This document shows positions 29,427 through 33,905 of a DNA stretch of 33,905 nt, piece after piece; position 1 is the first letter of the stretch, and every line of letters begins with the position of its first letter. Under the pieces are notes generated by a model. It was not told the DNA's origin. It made no database searches and worked only from the letters and a program-made list of their open reading frames with translations. The translations under genes and the position numbers were made by a program. Origin of the DNA: a virus; IMG/VR virus record IMGVR_UViG_3300023179_000303, positions 1-33,905 of that record; one strand, written 5' to 3'.

Positions 29427-29857
29427 TGCTTTTTTAGAATTTATTTTATTTAGTTTGTTGTTTTTGTTGTTGCGCGATCTAGTTCTAATGCTCCGCCTCT
29501 AGTAACTAAATCTAGTATATATATTATATATAGGTAGTCTGTTAAGTAGTTTTGTTTGTTATTAGAGAGAAGCAATGTATTGTGAGAGAGAGACTGGGCT
29601 GGAAGTCATCAACCATCACACTCCCATAACAATTTTGATTGCTATTTTCTATCAATTACACGCCATTTAGGGGCACACATCGTAACATCTTTTGCCCTAT
29701 TTGAGCTTTACACTCGCTTAGAATTGCGTTGGAAATGGGCTTGATGTCGGGTGTCGATGATCGGAAATGTCGCGGAAGATGGCGCATGGATGGGCGATGG
29801 GGGGCGTCTTGGGCGTGACCCCCACACTCCTCCCCCCAAAAAAATTTCTAGTTTTTG
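29427..29857. other. Gene-free divergent control region
   Basis: No convincing reading frame on either strand. The left part is AT-rich with an almost alternating TATATATATTATATATAG tract (29515-29534) flanked by three CTAG tetranucleotides. The right part is unusually G-rich on the plus strand and contains TGGGGG...CCCCCA pairing at about 29798-29825, then a C-rich run and A7. It could hold a replication origin or packaging site. I see no iterated sites that settle it. Confidence 0.55.
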
Positions 29858-29866
29858 TGCTATATT
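29858..29866 (+). promoter_or_regulatory. Extended -10 promoter of the candidate small RNA
   Basis: TGCTATATT is an extended -10 element (TGn followed by TATATT). The -35 position is an A-run, which extended -10 promoters can tolerate. A start 6-8 nt later would begin the RNA at about 29871-29873. Confidence 0.6.
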
Positions 29867-29870
29867 GTGA

Positions 29871-29932
29871 GCATCACTCCCTCCCGTGATAAACCTGTTA
29901 CCGGCTTTTGTTGGTAGCAGGTTTTTTTTTAC
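29871..29932 (+). ncRNA. Candidate small RNA with C-rich loop and intrinsic terminator
   Basis: About 60 nt. A 5' hairpin, ATCAC (29874-29878 region) with GTGAT (29886-29890), displays a TCCCTCCC loop. A second hairpin (AACCTG-T-TACC with GGTA-G-CAGGTT, stem ends at 29892 and 29923) is followed by nine T. The segment 29872-29883 is perfectly complementary to 30260-30271, which covers the ribosome site and start of the MazG-like gene. No coding capacity is present. It could act in trans on ribosome sites, or be an attenuator for read-through transcripts. Confidence 0.6.
29892..29932 (+). terminator. Intrinsic terminator with T9 tract
   Basis: A stem of about 11 pairs including one G-T wobble, a loop of about 10 nt, then TTTTTTTTT. 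It is one of the strongest terminators in the window, yet no gene lies upstream on this strand. This supports a noncoding transcript ending here and isolates the late region from upstream readthrough. Confidence 0.88.
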
Positions 29933-29955
29933 CTTTTATTATCCTTAAAATAATA

Positions 29956-30002
29956 TATAATTCTAAAACCTATATTGTTATAGGTTTATTATTACTAATA
30001 AT
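29956..30002 (+). promoter_or_regulatory. Rightward promoter with two adjacent dyads
   Basis: A perfect TATAAT (29956-29961) lacks a good -35. Just downstream come AAACCTATA/TATAGGTTT (29966-29974 with 29979-29987, 9 bp, 4-nt loop) and the perfect palindrome ATTATTACTAATAAT (29988-30002). The first would form a hairpin at the very 5' end of the mRNA. The second could be an operator. The gene at 30017 follows. Confidence 0.6.
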
Positions 30003-30016
30003 CTAAGGATTAAAAT

Positions 30017-30247
30017 ATGTCTGAATATGTAATTGAGAAAGATGTGCCTGTACCTGCTCACGATGAGTCAAAGACTAAATACAGCAAGATGCCGCATAGG
30101 CACATGCAGGTAGGTGATTCTTTCTTGGCTGCGCTGGATAGGAAGAACAGTTTGAGCAATGCCAACAGCAGATACAAAAAGACACTAGGCTATGTATTCC
30201 GTACAGAAGAAGAAAATGGGATGCTGAGAACTTGGCGCGTAAAGTAG
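30017..30247 (+). CDS. First rightward gene, small conserved phage protein, possible regulator (76 aa)
   Basis: AAGGA lies in the leader before the ATG. The core, YSKMPHRHMQVGDSFLAALD, then a SNANSRYKKTLGYVFRTEEE helix-turn region, then GMLRTWRVK, resembles a small domain widespread in phages: M-x-V-G-D-S-F, a helix with S-A/N-A, and final W-R. It may bind nucleic acid. As the first gene after the dyads at 29966-30002 it could regulate its own promoter. Both points are inference. Confidence 0.75.
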   Translation: MSEYVIEKDVPVPAHDESKTKYSKMPHRHMQVGDSFLAALDRKNSLSNANSRYKKTLGYVFRTEEENGMLRTWRVK

Positions 30248-30265
30248 TTGTTTAATTAAGAGGGA

Positions 30266-30580
30266 GTGATGATGATAAATACATATCAGGATTTGGAACT
30301 CAAGATCATCAGGTGGGCTGAGGATAGGAAGATCATCCCTAATGCAAAACCTGTGAGTCAGTTGTTGAAGGCTGTGTCTGAGATGGGTGAGTTGGCTGAT
30401 GCTGAGAATAAGGGGGATATGGCCGCGATTAGGGATGCGGTAGGGGATGTGCTGGTGTGTCTTATCAATTACTGCGCGTTGCGTGATATTGGGGTTACGG
30501 AGTGCCTTTCTCTTGCATACGATGAGATTAAGGACAGGAAGGGCACGTTGTTGCCTTCTGGTGTTTTTGTAAAAGAATGA
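30266..30580 (+). CDS. MazG-like nucleoside triphosphate pyrophosphohydrolase
   Basis: About 100-104 aa. GTG 30266, ATG 30269 and ATG 30272 are consecutive possible starts after GAGGGAG. ATG 30272 has the best spacing. MazG-type enzymes hydrolyse NTPs to NMP and pyrophosphate, using Mg bound by E-x-x-E and D-x-x-D/G-D motifs. Here these are VSEMGELADAENKGD (the E-x-x-E helix, about 38-52) and IRDAVGDVLVCLINYC (about 56-71). The domain is single copy, as in phage MazG-like proteins that tune host metabolism or (p)ppGpp. Its initiation region is complementary to the small RNA candidate. Confidence 0.85.
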   Translation: MMMINTYQDLELKIIRWAEDRKIIPNAKPVSQLLKAVSEMGELADAENKGDMAAIRDAVGDVLVCLINYCALRDIGVTECLSLAYDEIKDRKGTLLPSGVFVKE

Positions 30581-30581
30581 G

Positions 30582-30821
30582 ATGAATAAGGCGTGGAGGA
30601 ATGTTGAGGAACATTTGTTCCTCACGAGGGCTAATCTTAAGAATGAGTTAACACGCGCTTCTAGGTGCAATAACAATGAAGAAAAAAAGAAACTGGTTGA
30701 AGATTGGAGGCGCAAGTATTCTGAGGTTTTCTTTTGTGAGTTACTTCGTTGCGCTCGTGATAAAAGGGTTATGTACTCTATTGCGAACTGGGATTTAGGC
30801 CAGCCGCCTTTCACGGATTAG
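30582..30821 (+). CDS. Small protein upstream of TerL, possible small terminase candidate (79 aa)
   Basis: Starts 1 bp after the MazG-like stop and ends 2 bp before TerL. It is highly charged and helical: EHLFLTRANLKNELTRASRC, then EKKKLVEDWRRKYSEVFFCE, then LLRCARDKRVMYS. No helix-turn-helix is obvious. Small terminases often sit directly before TerL and are short and helical, so position supports the idea, but the sequence alone does not. Three Cys are present without a zinc pattern. Confidence 0.72.
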   Translation: MNKAWRNVEEHLFLTRANLKNELTRASRCNNNEEKKKLVEDWRRKYSEVFFCELLRCARDKRVMYSIANWDLGQPPFTD

Positions 30822-30823
30822 TT

Positions 30824-32581
30824 ATGTCTAAATTCAATTTAAAACACTTTTATCATTTCTGCTCACAGTTGAGGATTGAGACAAAAGAGCAGGGGTTGCG
30901 CAAGATGGATGAACTCTTGGGGACTCAGACTTATGTGATGGATGAGATTGCTAAGGGTTTGAAGGATGACAAACATTTCTTTGTGATCCTGAAAGGCCGC
31001 CAGTTGGGTATAACGACGATTAGCCTTGCGTTAGACCTTTACTGGCAGTTTACCCATCCGGGGTGGCAGGGAACGCTTGTGAGCGATTCTGAGGAGAATA
31101 GGGATATGTTCCGTTCTACTCTTGACATGTATATGCAGGGGTTGGCGAAACAATACAAGATTCCTCTTGTTGCTCATAACAGAAATCAGATGGTGCTGAA
31201 GAACCGTAGCCGGTTGTTTTATCAGGTGGCGGGGAATAAGGCTCGGTTGGGGCAGGGTAAGGCGATTACTTATTTGCATGGTACTGAGGCTGCGTCTTGG
31301 CAGAATGAGGAGGGCTTGGCTTCGCTGATCGCTTCTCTGGCTGAAAACAATCCTGAGCGTCTTTATATCTTTGAGAGTACGGCTCGAGGGTTTAACAGTT
31401 TCCACGAGATGTACACCACTGCAAAACGCTCTAAAAGTCAGGTTGCTATCTTTTGTGGCTGGTGGAGAAATCAATTCTATTCTGCTGATCCTGATGGACA
31501 GATTTATAAGGTGTATTGGGATGGCCGGTTGACGCCGGAGGAAAAGGATTGGGTTAAAGATATAAAGAAGTTGTACAACGTCACGATCAATTCAAGACAG
31601 ATGGCGTGGTGGCGCTGGAAAATGCACGAGGGTATCAAGGATGAGGATTTGATGTATCAAGAGTTTCCGCCCACGGAGGATTACGCCTTTGTGATGACGG
31701 GGACTTCTTTCTTTTCCAATGCCAGATGTACAGACGCAGCCAAAGAAAGTAAGCGTCATTTGCCCGCGACTTATCGTTATGCTTTTGGTCAGTTGTTTCA
31801 GGACACGGAAGTATTGAAAAGCACAGAGAGACTGGCCACGCTCAAGATATGGGAGGAGCCGGTTAATAATGGTCATTATGTGATTGGTGCTGACCCGGCT
31901 TATGGTAGTAGCGATTGGGCTGATCGCTTCTGCATACAGGTTTACCGTTGTTATGCCGATGGTTTGGATCAAGTGGCCGAGTTTGCGACTTCTGATCTGA
32001 ATACCTATCAGTTCGCGTGGGTGATCGCTCACCTTGCGGGGGCGTACAAAAACGCTATTCTGAACCTTGAGATTAACGGGCCCGGGCAGGCCGTATATAA
32101 CGAACTGACAAACCTTAGAAGGATGGCTTCTGCGATGGAGGGGGCTTCAGGGCGTGGGTTGATGGATGTGCTAGGCAGTATGCAGAACTACATTTGGAGG
32201 CGCAACGACAGCCTTTCTGGGCCTTCTAATAGCAAGGGCTGGATGACGACACAAAGCACGAAGGAACGCATGATGTCGTACATGAAAGACTTTTTTGAGC
32301 GTCAGATGATGAATATTTATTCTATGGATTGTCTGGACGAGATGAAAACCATCGTGCGGGATGGCGGCAGTATTCTTGCGCCTGGCAGAAACAAGGATGA
32401 TCGCGTAATTGCTTCTGCGCTGGCTGTGGTTGCGTTTGCAGAGCAGTTACAACCGCGACTTATCATGTCGCGCGAAACAAGGGCAGTCAGTAAGGCAAAC
32501 GAGGACAAGACGCCAGAGGAAATATCTATTGGTAGGAATGTTAGTGATTACTTAAAGAGGGTGGGGCTATATGGATCATAA
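30824..32581 (+). CDS. Terminase large subunit (TerL)
   Basis: 585 aa. The ATPase part shows a Walker A variant, LKGRQLGITT (residues 56-65), a Walker B region ITYLHGTEAASW with the catalytic Glu (about 148-159), and the coupling motif IFESTARGFN (about 182-191). The nuclease part shows GADPAYGSSDWADRF (Asp357 first metal ligand), LEINGPGQ (acidic second ligand), and a C-terminal KDDRVIASALAVVAF (third acidic ligand). All key elements appear intact. The motor drives DNA into the prohead through the portal encoded across the junction. The 3' end overlaps the methyltransferase by 11 bp. Confidence 0.95.
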   Translation: MSKFNLKHFYHFCSQLRIETKEQGLRKMDELLGTQTYVMDEIAKGLKDDKHFFVILKGRQLGITTISLALDLYWQFTHPGWQGTLVSDSEENRDMFRSTLDMYMQGLAKQYKIPLVAHNRNQMVLKNRSRLFYQVAGNKARLGQGKAITYLHGTEAASWQNEEGLASLIASLAENNPERLYIFESTARGFNSFHEMYTTAKRSKSQVAIFCGWWRNQFYSADPDGQIYKVYWDGRLTPEEKDWVKDIKKLYNVTINSRQMAWWRWKMHEGIKDEDLMYQEFPPTEDYAFVMTGTSFFSNARCTDAAKESKRHLPATYRYAFGQLFQDTEVLKSTERLATLKIWEEPVNNGHYVIGADPAYGSSDWADRFCIQVYRCYADGLDQVAEFATSDLNTYQFAWVIAHLAGAYKNAILNLEINGPGQAVYNELTNLRRMASAMEGASGRGLMDVLGSMQNYIWRRNDSLSGPSNSKGWMTTQSTKERMMSYMKDFFERQMMNIYSMDCLDEMKTIVRDGGSILAPGRNKDDRVIASALAVVAFAEQLQPRLIMSRETRAVSKANEDKTPEEISIGRNVSDYLKRVGLYGS

Positions 32582-33203
32582 GAAGCTGGAGAAGTACACG
32601 CGGCTGGCGCTGGATACTGTTTATTCAGAACCGGAGTTAAACAACTATCACACGCAGTTAATACCTAGGATTGTCGAACAATACTTTCCTGCTGAACTTA
32701 GGAAGGATGCGGAAATTCTGGATATTGGGTGCGGTCAGGGGACTTTCTTGGATGTTATCCGTGATAAAGGCTATCTTGCTTCTGTGGGCGTTACATTATC
32801 GCCGGACGATTATGAGGCGTGCATTTCCAAGAAACATAAGGCTGTTTTGTCGGATATGTGGGATTTGCCTGTTCAAGATAACTCTATTGATTACATTTGG
32901 TGCCGCCATGCTATTGAGCATTCCCCTTATCCTCTTTTTGCTCTTTATGATTTTAATCGTGTTTTGATTGACGGAGGCGCGGCCTTTATTGAAGTACCCG
33001 CGCCAGACTGCCCGAGGGGGCACGAATACAACCCTAACCATTATTCCGTGTTGGGTTTAAATATGTGGGTGTCTCTTTTTAGGAAAACTGGATTCCAAGT
33101 AACAAAGAGTGATGTGTTTGAGATAGAGTTAATAATTGAAGATAAAAAAGTAAAAGATAAAAGTTTTATTTTTGAGATCGTCAAACATGAAACCGTTGCA
33201 TAA
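32571..33203 (+). CDS. Class I SAM-dependent methyltransferase
   Basis: 210 aa. Motif I, ILDIGCGQGTFLDVI (about residues 44-58), binds S-adenosylmethionine. Then follow an acidic strand end (VLSDMWDLPVQDNSIDYIWC, about 93-112) and AIEHSPYPLFALYDFNRVLI (about 114-133), a pattern typical of the Methyltransf_11 group. No DNA-methylase catalytic motif (DPPY/NPPY or PC) is seen, so the substrate is more likely a small molecule, glycan or protein. It lies between TerL and a helix-turn-helix gene and overlaps both. Confidence 0.88.
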   Translation: MDHKKLEKYTRLALDTVYSEPELNNYHTQLIPRIVEQYFPAELRKDAEILDIGCGQGTFLDVIRDKGYLASVGVTLSPDDYEACISKKHKAVLSDMWDLPVQDNSIDYIWCRHAIEHSPYPLFALYDFNRVLIDGGAAFIEVPAPDCPRGHEYNPNHYSVLGLNMWVSLFRKTGFQVTKSDVFEIELIIEDKKVKDKSFIFEIVKHETVA

Positions 33204-33591
33204 CAACATTTTATCTAAAGAAGATTTGTTTAAAGAAATTACGAGGCTAATCAATGACAAAGATCGAGGTATCAGCGTAAAGAACTTTGCGGAGGTGTGT
33301 GGACTTGATAAAACAACACTGATGAAAGTGTTTATTTACAAGACCAGGCCTTTTAGTGAGTTTGTCCAGATTCGCGTGAATAGAGGTTACTCAGAGTGGA
33401 AAAAGGGAAATATCAGGGTAATGCAGCGCAGAGATGCGTCTACTTTTCCTGAATACCGAAAAACGCCGAGAGTTCCGCTAATGCCGCGTATTGCGGTGAC
33501 GTTTAAAGATGGTAAGCCAGTGTTAAAAATAGGGATGGCAAATCGTCACGATTACAGCGAAGCAACGATTGATGAAATATTGAAAGGGTAA
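33187..33591 (+). CDS. Helix-turn-helix protein between TerL and portal (134 aa)
   Basis: I use the ATG at 33187. The frame also opens at a TTG at 33172, inside the methyltransferase gene. The N-terminal half carries a helix-turn-helix: RGISVKNFAEVCGLDKTTLM, then KVFIYKTRPFSEFVQIRV. The tail is basic and beta-like (RIAVTFKDGKPVLKIGMANR). The family recurs near packaging genes of environmental podophages. It could be a late regulator or, given location and DNA-binding fold, a candidate for the small terminase role. It overlaps the methyltransferase by 17 bp. Confidence 0.8.
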   Translation: MKPLHNNILSKEDLFKEITRLINDKDRGISVKNFAEVCGLDKTTLMKVFIYKTRPFSEFVQIRVNRGYSEWKKGNIRVMQRRDASTFPEYRKTPRVPLMPRIAVTFKDGKPVLKIGMANRHDYSEATIDEILKG

Positions 33592-33594
33592 TTT

Positions 33595-33905
33595 ATGTCA
33601 GTTCTACACGATTATTATTGTTCTGTTCATGGTATTTTTGAGGCATGGGAGGCAAAATGCCCCATGAAAAATTGTGCGGGTGAATTGTCGATGGTGTTTT
33701 TGCAGCCGGTAGGTTTGAAGTCTGACAAAACAAAAATGGCAGACACACAGCTTGCTGGCCTTGCGGCTGATTTTGGGATGACCGATATTAAGTCCGTCAG
33801 GGAAGGTGAACACCAGGCTGGATACTTAACCCGCAACAATACAACACCAGAACCAGAAACAAAAGAACCGCGTCCAGGCGATGCCGCAATATGGGGACAG
33901 CAAGG
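33595..33905 (+). CDS. N-terminal part of zinc-ribbon-like protein (continues at 4-283)
   Basis: The ATG lies 3 bp after the previous stop. The N-terminus has a likely zinc site: HDYYCSVHGIFEAWEAKCPM, then KNCAGEL (CxxH, then CxxxxC). The frame stays open to the contig end and continues at base 5 in the same frame, giving 154 aa when closed. It therefore leads directly into the portal gene. Function is unknown. Its place suggests packaging or head-vertex assembly. Confidence 0.8.
   Translation, partial: MSVLHDYYCSVHGIFEAWEAKCPMKNCAGELSMVFLQPVGLKSDKTKMADTQLAGLAADFGMTDIKSVREGEHQAGYLTRNNTTPEPETKEPRPGDAAIWGQQ
33780..33905. repeat. Terminal direct repeat, right copy
   Basis: Identical to 4-129. 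See the left copy. It shows that the window contains the whole circularised genome plus 126 repeated bases. Confidence 0.93.

Noticed and set aside
30185-30814. 209-aa minus-strand frame opposite the MazG-like gene
   Set aside because: It lies antisense to three well-supported genes with recognisable motifs. Its composition is that of a shadow frame.

Overview
The window is a nearly complete, circularly closing genome of a small tailed bacteriophage, probably a short-tailed (podovirus-type) phage of a Gram-negative bacterium. The first and last 126 bases are the same (4-129 and 33780-33905), and a reading frame that starts at 33595 runs through that overlap and stops at 283. The closed genome is therefore about 33.78 kb. 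The podovirus reading rests on a T7-length portal, a gp11-like adaptor followed by a gp12-like nozzle protein, large internal virion proteins, and no tape measure or tail tube. Shine-Dalgarno sequences are strong and ATGA stop/start overlaps are common, which fits a proteobacterial host. Host, habitat and closest relatives cannot be read from the sequence. No integrase, repressor, tRNA, RNA polymerase, DNA polymerase, helicase or primase is visible. The phage looks lytic and dependent on host transcription and replication machinery.

Layout. (1) 280-21853, plus strand, is the late structural block: portal, several very small basic proteins, scaffold candidate, major capsid protein, two small beta-rich head proteins, adaptor, nozzle with inserted repeats, a sialidase-like tailspike, a lysis cassette (small membrane protein, GH108 muramidase), four or five internal virion/ejection candidates, short basic and membrane proteins, a second large fibre-like protein, a 3-TM holin and a basic DUF6321-like protein. 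It ends at an intrinsic terminator (21856-21881). (2) 29349 down to 21880, minus strand, is the early/middle block. It holds a mini beta-clamp, many small proteins, a YqaJ-type exonuclease with a RecT-type annealing protein, a Gly-Tyr repeat protein on a hexanucleotide repeat, an SSB-like protein, a zinc-finger protein, a small nuclease-like protein and a glycosyltransferase. (3) 29350-30016 is the divergent control region. It has a near-consensus sigma70 promoter for the leftward block, a candidate small RNA with its own promoter and terminator, and dyad elements in front of the rightward block. (4) 30017-33905 and across the junction, plus strand: small regulator-like gene, MazG-like gene, TerL, a methyltransferase, a helix-turn-helix protein and a zinc-ribbon protein leading into the portal gene.

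How it works together. The leftward genes suggest a phage that borrows the host replisome. It supplies a truncated sliding clamp, a two-component recombination system (exonuclease plus annealase) and an SSB-like protein. The rightward genes package DNA, build the virion and lyse the cell.

The parts most worth a second look are: the candidate RNA at 29871-29932, whose C-rich loop is perfectly complementary over 12 nt to the MazG-like gene's initiation region; the two-domain beta-clamp; a 49-bp duplicated translation-initiation module; the (TATGGG)n/(GY)n gene; and a run of strong secondary structures in the 26852-27403 gene-free interval. Several genes under 60 codons (1924-2067, 2126-2167, 11502-11561, 17900-18040, 18475-18651, 27404-27553, 27829-27942) were found by reading start sites and overlaps directly.
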